Shown piece by piece: positions 40,532 through 48,504 of a stretch of 64,000 nucleotides of DNA (its first letter is position 1; each line of letters starts with the position of its first letter). The notes beneath the pieces are model-generated. The model searched no databases and was not told the origin of the DNA. It worked only from the letters and a program-made list of their open reading frames with translations. The position numbers and the translations under genes are program-made. Location: the NCBI GenBank assembly GCA_016933175.1, contig JAFGBK010000116.1:53571-117570 (forward strand), in the 5' to 3' direction. This DNA comes from Candidatus Krumholzibacteriota bacterium. GTDB lineage: Bacteria > Krumholzibacteriota > Krumholzibacteriia > JACNKJ01.

Positions 40532-40770
40532 TTCCGCCGGATGAGGTTGAGGAGGAGCACCAGGATGATGGCCCCCACCAGCGCCGTGACCAGCGAGCCC
40601 GCCAGGCCGCTCAGCGTGATGGTCAGGGACCGGAACAGCCAGCCGCCCAGCAGGGCGCCGAGGATGCCCACGAGGATGTTGCCGATCAGGCCGAAGCCGC
40701 TGCCCTTGACGATGCGCCCCGCGAGCCAGCCGATGACCGCGCCGATGATCAGGAACCACAGGAAAGCCAT
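40528..40770 (-). CDS. GlsB/YeaQ/YmgE family membrane protein
   Basis: MAFLWFLIIGAVIGWLAGRIVKGSGFGLIGNILVGILGALLGGWLF. Confidence 0.93.
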   Translation of the reverse strand: MAFLWFLIIGAVIGWLAGRIVKGSGFGLIGNILVGILGALLGGWLFRSLTITLSGLAGSLVTALVGAIILVLLLNLIRRK

Positions 40771-40941
40771 GCCGTCCTCCTTCCAGCCGGGGCCTAGACG
40801 GACCCCCGCCACCGCCTGCGTGAATCCATGCAATAGAAGCGCGCCGGCCGAGAGTACCGGCTGGCGTGCGGGAAGACAAGGCGATGGAATGATCGGCGGA
40901 CGCAATCGCCACCGCACGCCTCGAGCGTGGCCGGCGCGGCG

Positions 40942-41703
40942 TCAATCCTCCGCCGGCATGGCGAACAGGGCGCTGTCCACGGGCGCGTTGTGCGTGATCG
41001 TCTCGACGACCAGGGTGCTCGAGCCGCCCTTGCGGCCGTGCACGACGCGGTGGGGCACGAGCACGCCGTCCACCTCGCGGTAGTCGGCGAGCTCGCTGTG
41101 GTGGGACAGGGCCACGAGGAGCCCGGTGCCCTCGTCGAAGACGAGCCGGCGGCGCGCGCGCGAGGTCTCGACCACGATCACCGCGTCCGCCCCGCGCCAC
41201 TCGCGGCCGGCCACGCGCAGGTCCGGGAAGTACTCCCGCATCTGCAAGGGCCCCTGGGGATTGGCCAGCCAGGCGTCGGTCCAGGTGCGGACGTCATCGT
41301 CGCGGCGCAGGCCGCGCTGATCCTGCCGCCAGCCGGCGCGCCCGTCCCAGCCCTCGCCATGGGGCCAGTGCGGGCCCTGCCCCCGCAGCCGGTACCTGCC
41401 ATCGGCCGTGCCCACGATGGTCAGGCTGTCCTCCTCGAGGACGGGCGGCTCCCGGCTCGGCAGGTCGGTGACCATGCGCCCGCCGAGGATGCGCGTCTCG
41501 AGCTTCTCGATGGCCTCGCGCCCGCCCAGCGCCTCCACGTAGCGCGCCAGGACCTCGCCCACCGTGGGCAGCGCACCAGCGGCGTCCCGGGCCGCCGGCG
41601 GCGCGGCCGGCGCCTTCGCGGCGCATCCCGCGGGCGCCGTCAGCGCCAGCGCGAGCGCCAGCAAGGCCAGACCCCTCACCATCCCCTTTCGTCGACTCCA
41701 CAT
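40942..41703 (-). CDS. Lipoprotein, LolA/outer-membrane lipoprotein-sorting-like
   Basis: Lipobox LTAPAGC; LARYVEALGGREAIEKLETRILGGRM; VPHRVVHGRKGGSSTLVVETITHNAPVDSALF. Confidence 0.7.
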   Translation of the reverse strand: MWSRRKGMVRGLALLALALALTAPAGCAAKAPAAPPAARDAAGALPTVGEVLARYVEALGGREAIEKLETRILGGRMVTDLPSREPPVLEEDSLTIVGTADGRYRLRGQGPHWPHGEGWDGRAGWRQDQRGLRRDDDVRTWTDAWLANPQGPLQMREYFPDLRVAGREWRGADAVIVVETSRARRRLVFDEGTGLLVALSHHSELADYREVDGVLVPHRVVHGRKGGSSTLVVETITHNAPVDSALFAMPAED

Positions 41704-41821
41704 CGCGATCCTCCTCTCCGGTCAGTGTGCGGCAGTGGCGCAACACCTTTGCCACTGCACGCCATGTGCCGGGGCCGCGAACGGCCTTGATCATCTCAAC
41801 CGATTGCCACGAAGTCGCTTA

Positions 41822-42814
41822 TCAATGCGACGGGCAACGCCGGCCAGGTCCGCGCGGCCTGGATGTGTCCGGACGGACACGTCCCGCCACCCGATGAACC
41901 AGGAGGGTCAGCCAGCGGCTGGGCTCCCGCTTCTGCCCGAAGTCGAAGTCCGACCAGGCCCGGTGGATCGACCCGGCCCGGAATCGACCCTCCGGGTCCC
42001 CACCGGCGAGCAGCAGGTCCACCACCTCGCCGAGACGCGCGTCGCGCCGGGCCGCTGGCAGGCGGGAGAGCACGTCCACGAAGCGCAGGATGCGGTAGTC
42101 GGTGAAGGGGTACTTGAGGCGCTCCCAGCCCGTGCCGATCCGGGAGTCGTGGCCGGCGTAGCGGATCGTGCCCCGCCGCTCCCAGCAGCCGAGGAGGAAT
42201 CCGGCCAGGCGCCGGGCCGCCGCGCCTCGGGCGAGGCGCGGGATCTCGGCCAGGGCGCCCGCCACGCAGAGGCTGGCGAAGGCGCAGCTCGGCTCGCCTT
42301 CGCGCGGGCCGCCTGGCTGGCCCGTGTTCTTGCACCAGAACCCGCCGTCGGGCCGCTGGCGGGCAAGCAGCCAGTCGTAGACGCGGCCGAGGCGGGGATC
42401 CTCGCCGTAGCCGCAGGCCGCCAGGGATCCGGCGAGGATGCCCGTGAAGCACTCGGCCGGAGTCGGGGGCGGCGCCCACCCGAAGGCGCCGCACGGCTGC
42501 TGCGTGCCCAGCACGTACTCGCAGGCGGCGGCGACGCGCGGCGCGTCCCGCCTGAGCCCGAAGTCGGCCAGCACGCCCAGGACCCAGAAGGTCGTGTCCG
42601 TGCGCGGCCACCATTTCTGGATGTCCGTCGCCGAGCCCCAGCGGCCGCTGCGGTGCTGCCGGGCGAAGATCGCCCGGACGGGCCCATGGCGGCGCACGGC
42701 CCGCCGCGCCCGCAGGACCTCGCCGTCGTCCTCGGCCCGGCCGAGAAGATCCGTCAGCGTCCGGTACCGGACGTGGGGCTCTCCGGCGAGCAGCCACTCG
42801 ATGGGAGGAGCCAT
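41822..42814 (-). CDS. Prenyltransferase/squalene-oxidase-repeat (alpha/alpha toroid) protein
   Basis: Repeats such as QHRSGRWGS..., QQPCGAFGWA, QRPDGGFWCKN. Confidence 0.65.
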   Translation of the reverse strand: MAPPIEWLLAGEPHVRYRTLTDLLGRAEDDGEVLRARRAVRRHGPVRAIFARQHRSGRWGSATDIQKWWPRTDTTFWVLGVLADFGLRRDAPRVAAACEYVLGTQQPCGAFGWAPPPTPAECFTGILAGSLAACGYGEDPRLGRVYDWLLARQRPDGGFWCKNTGQPGGPREGEPSCAFASLCVAGALAEIPRLARGAAARRLAGFLLGCWERRGTIRYAGHDSRIGTGWERLKYPFTDYRILRFVDVLSRLPAARRDARLGEVVDLLLAGGDPEGRFRAGSIHRAWSDFDFGQKREPSRWLTLLVHRVAGRVRPDTSRPRGPGRRCPSH

Positions 42815-42835
42815 GCGCCCTCCGTCGGCGGCGCC

Positions 42836-43177
42836 CTAGGCTTCCGGCGTCTTCGCTTCCTTGCCGCGGCGCAGCGTGTTCATCCCCTTGACGACCATGA
42901 AGATGGCCCAGGCGACGATGAGGAAATCCAGGACGGTCTGGACGAAGGTGCCGTAGTTGAGGGTCACCGCTGCAGCCTCGGCCGTCTCGTGCCTCAGCGT
43001 CACGGCCAGCTCCGTGAAGTTCACGCCTCCGATCAGCAGCCCGATGGGGGGCATGATGACATCCGACACCAGCGAGCTGACGACCTTGCCGAACGCGGCG
43101 CCGATGATGATGCCGATGGCCATGTCCATCGCGTTGCCCTTGACCGCAAACTCCTTGAACTCGCTCATCAGACTCAT
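42836..43177 (-). CDS. mscL: Large-conductance mechanosensitive channel
   Basis: [54 protein letters not shown]. Confidence 0.97.
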   Translation of the reverse strand: MSLMSEFKEFAVKGNAMDMAIGIIIGAAFGKVVSSLVSDVIMPPIGLLIGGVNFTELAVTLRHETAEAAAVTLNYGTFVQTVLDFLIVAWAIFMVVKGMNTLRRGKEAKTPEA

Positions 43178-43345
43178 TGCACCGGCCTCCTGTCAGCGCA
43201 TAACGAAACGATCCGCGGCGCCGCGCTCGCGCCGTCGCGGGGTGGCATCATCCCAGATGAGGTGCGGGATCGAAGGTGCCGGCGGAGGTTGCCTGCTGGG
43301 GCCCCCGGAGTCAAGCGCCTTGGCCGGCGCCGGCGAGCCCCGGCA

Positions 43346-44254
43346 TCAGGACGCGGCCGCGGCGCCATGCGCCGCCAGCCAGGCGGCGAGCTCCGGGCCG
43401 ATGGCGATGTCGCGGACCGCGGCCGGGTCCAGGCTGCGCTCCTCGTAGCAGACGGTGGCCAGTTCCTCGAGGCGCTTCGCGCGCCGATCCGCCGGCACCT
43501 CCCCGTGCAGGTTGTAGGGATAGACGTGCCCGGGCGGCAGCAGGCGCCGGCGGGCCGGCGCGATCTCCACGGCCAGGAGGGTCGTCAGGACGGCCTGGTG
43601 CAGGAACACCTGGTGGAGCCGGTCGCCGCAGGCCCGCCGCTGGAAGTCCTCGTCCCCCACCAGGGCTGTGAAGCGCTCGCACCAGCGGCGCAGCAGCCCC
43701 AGCGCCGGCCGCACGGCGTAGAGGGCCGAGTTGAAGTAGGCGCGCAGCCGCTCACCCTCGATGAAGGACTCCACCGTGTCCGCCAGGTCGGCCACGCCGG
43801 CGTTCGCATAGACGCCGCGCCAGAAGGCGTCCAGCGGCGCGTCCGCGCCCAGGCCCACGTTGCGATGGTGCACGGGCCGCAGGGCCGCGTCGGCGTCGCC
43901 GCCCAGGTCGAGCAGGTCCACGGGCCCGACGACGAGGTTCTCGGCGGCGACCATGACCAGGGTGTCCGCCGCTCCGTCGGCCCGCGCCTCGGCCGCCGCC
44001 GCGGCCGCCACCTTGCTCGCGTAGAGGTAGCCGCGCAGCGCAGCCGGCACCTCAGCGGGGAACACCTGGACGCCGTCGCCGGCAAGCTCGCCGCAGGCAG
44101 CGTCGCCGGCCGCGCAGTCGAAGATCCAGACGGGACTGCCGGCGAGCCGGCCGCCGAAGTCGCGCAGGCTCGCGACGAGCAGGCGCGCGCGCGGCACCTG
44201 CGCGGGCGCGGCGACCCACGTCGCGAAAACGACTCCGCCGCGCGGCGCCGTCAT
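43346..44254 (-). CDS. Hypothetical protein (possible nucleotide-diphospho-sugar-transferase-like)
   Basis: MTAPRGGVVFATWVAAPAQVPRARLLVASLRDFGG...; overlaps upstream gene. Confidence 0.55.
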   Translation of the reverse strand: MTAPRGGVVFATWVAAPAQVPRARLLVASLRDFGGRLAGSPVWIFDCAAGDAACGELAGDGVQVFPAEVPAALRGYLYASKVAAAAAAEARADGAADTLVMVAAENLVVGPVDLLDLGGDADAALRPVHHRNVGLGADAPLDAFWRGVYANAGVADLADTVESFIEGERLRAYFNSALYAVRPALGLLRRWCERFTALVGDEDFQRRACGDRLHQVFLHQAVLTTLLAVEIAPARRRLLPPGHVYPYNLHGEVPADRRAKRLEELATVCYEERSLDPAAVRDIAIGPELAAWLAAHGAAAAS

Positions 44255-45036
44255 CGCGCTCCGCCCCGCCGGGCGAAGCAGAGCCCCGACCAGGAGGCGT
44301 CGATGGCGCTGATCTTGTAGTCCACGAAGCCGCGCGCCAGCCCGTACTCGCGCACGACGCGCTGCGTGAGGTCGCTCCGCAGGCCGCCGGCCCGCTTGGG
44401 CCAGCAGATCCACAGGCGCCCGCCCTCGGCCACGGTGCGCGCTGCGGCCAGGAAGCGCCGGTCCAGGTGGGCCAGGGACCGCGCGAAGAGCAGGACCACG
44501 TCGGCATGCCCCCGCGCCTGGCGCCGGATGTGGACGCCAGCCGGCAGGCGGCCCAGCGTGGCCTCGAAGCCCGCCGGCGATCCCAGCAGGGCCACGGTGG
44601 CGCCGCTGCCGATGCCCAGCTTCTTCGCCAGGGGCGCGCCGGCGTAGCTGGCGAAGGTCCCGGGCACAACCGGCTCGGCGGGAGGCGTGCGCAGGGCCTT
44701 CGTCAGGGCGCCGCGGATGCGCGGCCAGGTGGTGAAGACGGCGTCGGGAAGCAGCCTGCGCACGCGCGCCGTCTTGGCCACGTCGCCCGCGACGAAGACC
44801 AGGGGCACCTGCCGCGTTGCCCTCTGCTGCCTGAGCCAGACGCCCAGCTCGCGCCCCTGGGACGGCGTGCGCGCCAGGTCGATGACGAAGGCCTCGGGCG
44901 GGTCGTCGCGCAGGCCGCGCAGACCCGCCGCGCCGCCGCCCGCGAAGCACCGCACGCTGTGCCCCGCCTTCTCCAGGCGCGCGGCGCGCTCGCCGCACTC
45001 CTCCTCCTTCCAGTGGACCAGCACGACGCGGCTCAT
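44251..45036 (-). CDS. Receiver-like domain fused to DUF3052-like domain
   Basis: N-term REC-like (VVLVHWKEEE...AFVIDLARTPSQGRELGVWLRQQ...VPLVFVAGD); C-term LAKKLGIGSGATVALLGSPAGFEATLGRLP..LWICWPKRAGGLRSDLTQRVVREYGLARGFVDYKISAIDASWSGLCFARR. Confidence 0.65.
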   Translation of the reverse strand: MSRVVLVHWKEEECGERAARLEKAGHSVRCFAGGGAAGLRGLRDDPPEAFVIDLARTPSQGRELGVWLRQQRATRQVPLVFVAGDVAKTARVRRLLPDAVFTTWPRIRGALTKALRTPPAEPVVPGTFASYAGAPLAKKLGIGSGATVALLGSPAGFEATLGRLPAGVHIRRQARGHADVVLLFARSLAHLDRRFLAAARTVAEGGRLWICWPKRAGGLRSDLTQRVVREYGLARGFVDYKISAIDASWSGLCFARRGGAR

Positions 45037-45067
45037 GGCGCGCATCCTCCGGGTCCGCGGCGGACCC

Positions 45068-45535
45068 TCACGGGTTCAGCCGCCAGATCTGGAAGTTCAG
45101 CCAGGACGCGAAGCCCACCCAGGCCAGGTAGGGCAGCAGCAGGACCCCGGCGGCGGGCGACTGCCGCCAGAAGCCCGCGGTCACCGCCAGGATCAGCAGC
45201 CAGAGGGCCACGATGTCCGCGAAGGCCGGCCCCGGCCGGTGCAGCCCGAAGAAGATCCAGGACCAGAGGCCGTTGAGCACGAGCTGGGCGAGGAAGAGCC
45301 CCAGCGGCCAGGCCGCGCCGGAGAAGCCGGCGCGGCGCCAGATGAGCCAGGCCGCCACGCCCATCAGGGCGTAGAGGACGGTCCAGACGATGGGGAAGAC
45401 GACGCCCGGCGGCGTCAGGGCCGGCTTGGCGAGCCCGGCGTACCAGGCACCGGGCCCCCAGCGCGCGCCGATCCAGCCGGGCGCGAAGGAGATGAGCACC
45501 CAGGCCGCCAGGCCGATCCAATTCATGCGGTTCAT
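45068..45535 (-). CDS. tspO: TspO/MBR family protein
   Basis: WYAGLAKPALTPPGVVFPIVWTVLYALMGVAAWLIW...NGLWSWIFFGLHRPGPAFADI. Confidence 0.95.
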   Translation of the reverse strand: MNRMNWIGLAAWVLISFAPGWIGARWGPGAWYAGLAKPALTPPGVVFPIVWTVLYALMGVAAWLIWRRAGFSGAAWPLGLFLAQLVLNGLWSWIFFGLHRPGPAFADIVALWLLILAVTAGFWRQSPAAGVLLLPYLAWVGFASWLNFQIWRLNP

Positions 45536-45590
45536 GGCTCCCTCCGAAGCCGCCCGGCGCCGCAGCGACGCGATTCCTGCGCGGGCCGCC

Positions 45591-46514
45591 TCACAGCGCG
45601 CGCTCCATCTCGTACTGGTCGACGAGGTGGTCGAAGCCGAGCCTCTCGACGAAGGCGCGCATGCCCGCGTCGGACGCGTCCACGTTGAGCAGATTGATCT
45701 TCGCGCCGTCCGCCGGCAGGCGCTCGGCCAGGCCGCGCAGCAGGGCCGTGCCGGCGCCGCGCCGGCGCCGGTCGCGGCGCACGACCAGGGTCAGGAGCCA
45801 GCGGAAGAACGGCGCCCAGGCCAGGGCGCCCACGCAGTCTTCGCCATCGAAGGCGCCCAGGCAGAGCAGCTCGCCGGGCAGGCGCATCACGGCCTCGCAG
45901 CTGCACTCCCAGGAGGGCTGCCAGTCGGCCTCGCCGGCCAGCGCGAGCACCTGCCGCCGATCCACCTCGCGCAGGGCGAAGAGGGAAGGCCCCGCCGCGG
46001 GCAGCAGGTCTGGCGCCGGCGGCACGGCGGCATCCGACAGGAGCGGCGCCGGCGGCAGCGCGGCCGGGTCCAGGGTGTAGCAGCGCAGCTCCCGCGTGAC
46101 GGCGAAGCCCGACTTCTCGTAGGCGCGGCGGGCGCGCGCGTTGTCCTGCAGGACCTCGAGGACGAAGCGCTTGACGCCGCGCGCGCGCAGGCCAGGCAGG
46201 GCATGCTCGAACATCCGCCTCGCCAGGCCGCGGCCGCGATAGACCGGCACGATGCCCGTGCCGGCGTCGAAGGCCGCCGGCTCGCCGCGCCAGGGCCCCA
46301 GCCCGACGAGGAGGAAGCCCACCAGGCGGTCCCCGTCGTAGGCCCCCACCGATGCCGCGTAGTCCACGCCGTTCTTGGCGCCCCGCAGGCGCAGGTTCTC
46401 CTCGGTCACGTGGGAGGCGTCCATGCTGTAGTCGGCGAAGGCATCGCGGAAGGCCGTGTGGAGCTGGTCGAACTCCACGGGACCCAGGCGCAGCGCGTCG
46501 GGGCCGCCGCTCAT
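45591..46514 (-). CDS. GNAT family N-acetyltransferase (tandem GNAT)
   Basis: GTGIVPVYRGRGLARRMFEHALPGLRARGVKRFVLEVLQDNARARRAYEKSGF; second RRDRRRRGAGTALLRGLAERL. Confidence 0.85.
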   Translation of the reverse strand: MSGGPDALRLGPVEFDQLHTAFRDAFADYSMDASHVTEENLRLRGAKNGVDYAASVGAYDGDRLVGFLLVGLGPWRGEPAAFDAGTGIVPVYRGRGLARRMFEHALPGLRARGVKRFVLEVLQDNARARRAYEKSGFAVTRELRCYTLDPAALPPAPLLSDAAVPPAPDLLPAAGPSLFALREVDRRQVLALAGEADWQPSWECSCEAVMRLPGELLCLGAFDGEDCVGALAWAPFFRWLLTLVVRRDRRRRGAGTALLRGLAERLPADGAKINLLNVDASDAGMRAFVERLGFDHLVDQYEMERAL

Positions 46515-47353
46515 GGCCTTCCCCCTCCGGCTGGCGGGCGCGGACCGCCGGGCGCGCCGCCGTGCAGCCGGCGCAGCCGCGCTAGGCAGTCGGGCGGGAT
46601 CCCCGCCGGCTCCTCGCCGCAGGCGCGGATCAGCCACCAGACGCGGGCGGCCTTCTCGGCCAGCTCCAGCCGGTCCAGGGCCGTCTCCAGGTCGGGGCCC
46701 ACGGCCAGTGCGCCATGACAGGCCCAGACCATCACGTCGGCGCGGCCCAGGGCCGCGGCCGTGGCCGCGGCCAGCTCGACGCCGCCCGGCATGGTGAAGG
46801 GCAGGGCGGCGATGCCCCCGAGAAAGAGCGCCGTCTCGGGCATGAGGGGCAGCAGGGCCGCCTCCAGGGCGCCCTCCGCGCGCAGGGAGGGCAGATGGCT
46901 CAGCGCGATGAGATGGTCGCAGTGGGAGTGCACGACGGCGCCGCCCGGCGGCAGGGCCGCGTGCAGGGCCCGGTGCGAGGGCAGCTCGCTGGTGGGCGCC
47001 CGCGAACCGGCGCTGGCCACGAGCCGGTCCCCGTCGCGGCCCAGCAGGCAGAGGCCGCCGGCGGGATCCGCGGCGATCTCGTGCATGCGGCTGCCCGTGG
47101 CGGTGACCAGGAGGTAGCGGTCCGCGCCGGGCCAGTCCGCGCCACCGGCGGCGGACGCGCCGCCCGGCGCAGCGGCCGCGCCGGCGGGCGTCGCCTCGAC
47201 GACCTCGCCCGGGGTGAAGGGCTCCATCAGGTCGCGGGGTCCGATCTGCAGGGACAGGTTGCCGCCGTTGGCCTCTCCCCAGCCGTGGCGGTCCAGGCGC
47301 GCGGCCACGGCGGCCACGCGCTCGAGAATCTCGGGGCGGACGGACGCGGGCAT
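46511..47353 (-). CDS. Class II aldolase (rhamnulose-1-phosphate-aldolase-like)
   Basis: RHGWGEANGGNLSLQIG; HSHCDHLIALSHLP; WACHGALAVGPDLETALDRLELAEKAARVW. Confidence 0.85.
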   Translation of the reverse strand: MPASVRPEILERVAAVAARLDRHGWGEANGGNLSLQIGPRDLMEPFTPGEVVEATPAGAAAAPGGASAAGGADWPGADRYLLVTATGSRMHEIAADPAGGLCLLGRDGDRLVASAGSRAPTSELPSHRALHAALPPGGAVVHSHCDHLIALSHLPSLRAEGALEAALLPLMPETALFLGGIAALPFTMPGGVELAAATAAALGRADVMVWACHGALAVGPDLETALDRLELAEKAARVWWLIRACGEEPAGIPPDCLARLRRLHGGAPGGPRPPAGGGRP

Positions 47354-47458
47354 GCTCCTCCTCACCATCTGCGTGGCACAAGGGGCCACGACCTCTGGGA
47401 CCACCTCGAAGGCGGGAACCCGCCACCGACATGGGGCATCCCAATCACCACCGACGCT

Positions 47459-48433
47459 TCAATACCAGGTACGGACCATGCGCAGGCCGGTGGCGCCGTC
47501 GGCCTCGTCGGGAAAGGCGCGGTCGCGGTACCAGCCCGACAGGGCCTCGAAGGGGCCGTCGTGGCTGCCGCCGCGCAGGCCCTTCTCCAGATCGTAGGCG
47601 TTCACGTCCACGGGGTCCACCAGCGGTTCGTAGTCGATCCAGTCGCCGTACCAGTCCTGGACCCACTCGCGCAGGTTGCCGGCCAGGTCGCTCAGGAACA
47701 GGTAGGCGTCGCCCTGCGGCGAGTAGCTGGCCACCGGCAGCGGCCCGGCCTCGCAGGGCGGAGCCGCCGGCGACGAGCGCCCGTTGCAGGTGGCGCAGTC
47801 GGGATTGCGGTCGCCCCAGGAATACTGCCGGTGATCCGGGTAGCGCGCGGCGTACTCCCACTCGGCCTCGGTGGGCAGGCGCCAGCCCATGGCGTCGTAA
47901 GGGTTTCCGCCGGGCCCGCAGACCCACTCCAGGCCCTGGATCACGTAGCTGCGCGGCAGGCCTTCGGCCTGATTGCGCCAGTCGCAGAGGGCCGCCGCCC
48001 CGTACCAGGTGACGCGGCGCAGCGGCAGGCCCGGATCCGCGCCGCCTCGCAGGGCGAGGCTGTCGCCCGCCGCGTCGTAGAGCAGCTCCTCGTGGCCCTG
48101 CAGGGCCAGCAGGCGGTCCCCCGTCTCGCTGAAGTAGAGCACGTCGCCCACCAGCGCCGCCTCGCCGTGGCGCCGGCCCGCGTTGAAGAGGGGCAGGGCC
48201 TCGTGCACGGTGAGCTCCGTCTGCGCGATGATGAAGCCGCGGCGCAGGGACACCCGCCGCGTGCCCTCGTAGGGATCGAAGAGCCCCGGCTCCCCCATGC
48301 GGTAGCTGCCCGCCGGCACGTAGCTGAAGCCCGGCGGCGGCGGCTCGACGCCGCCGTCGTTGTCCCAGAAGCAGCCGGACGCCAGCAGCAACGGCAGTGT
48401 CAAGAGCAGGATTCGGCGCGCGGGAACGATCAT
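47459..48433 (-). CDS. Formylglycine-generating-enzyme-like (SUMF1 domain) lipoprotein
   Basis: Lipobox LLASGC; GWRLPTEAEWEYAARYPDHRQYSWGD..LSDLAGNLREWVQDWYGDW..GLRGGSHDG..TGLRMVRTWY. Confidence 0.87.
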   Translation of the reverse strand: MIVPARRILLLTLPLLLASGCFWDNDGGVEPPPPGFSYVPAGSYRMGEPGLFDPYEGTRRVSLRRGFIIAQTELTVHEALPLFNAGRRHGEAALVGDVLYFSETGDRLLALQGHEELLYDAAGDSLALRGGADPGLPLRRVTWYGAAALCDWRNQAEGLPRSYVIQGLEWVCGPGGNPYDAMGWRLPTEAEWEYAARYPDHRQYSWGDRNPDCATCNGRSSPAAPPCEAGPLPVASYSPQGDAYLFLSDLAGNLREWVQDWYGDWIDYEPLVDPVDVNAYDLEKGLRGGSHDGPFEALSGWYRDRAFPDEADGATGLRMVRTWY

Positions 48434-48504
48434 GGGACCTCCAGGCTTTCGCGGCGGACGTCATGGGTATAATATCGCCCCTTCACCCCCGTGGGAAGGA
48501 CGCC

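Noticed and set aside
47369-47424. Small inverted repeats GTGGC..GCCAC and GGCGGGAACCCGCC between the aldolase and FGE-like genes
   Set aside because: Short, common in GC-rich intergenic DNA; no promoter or T-run context to assign function.
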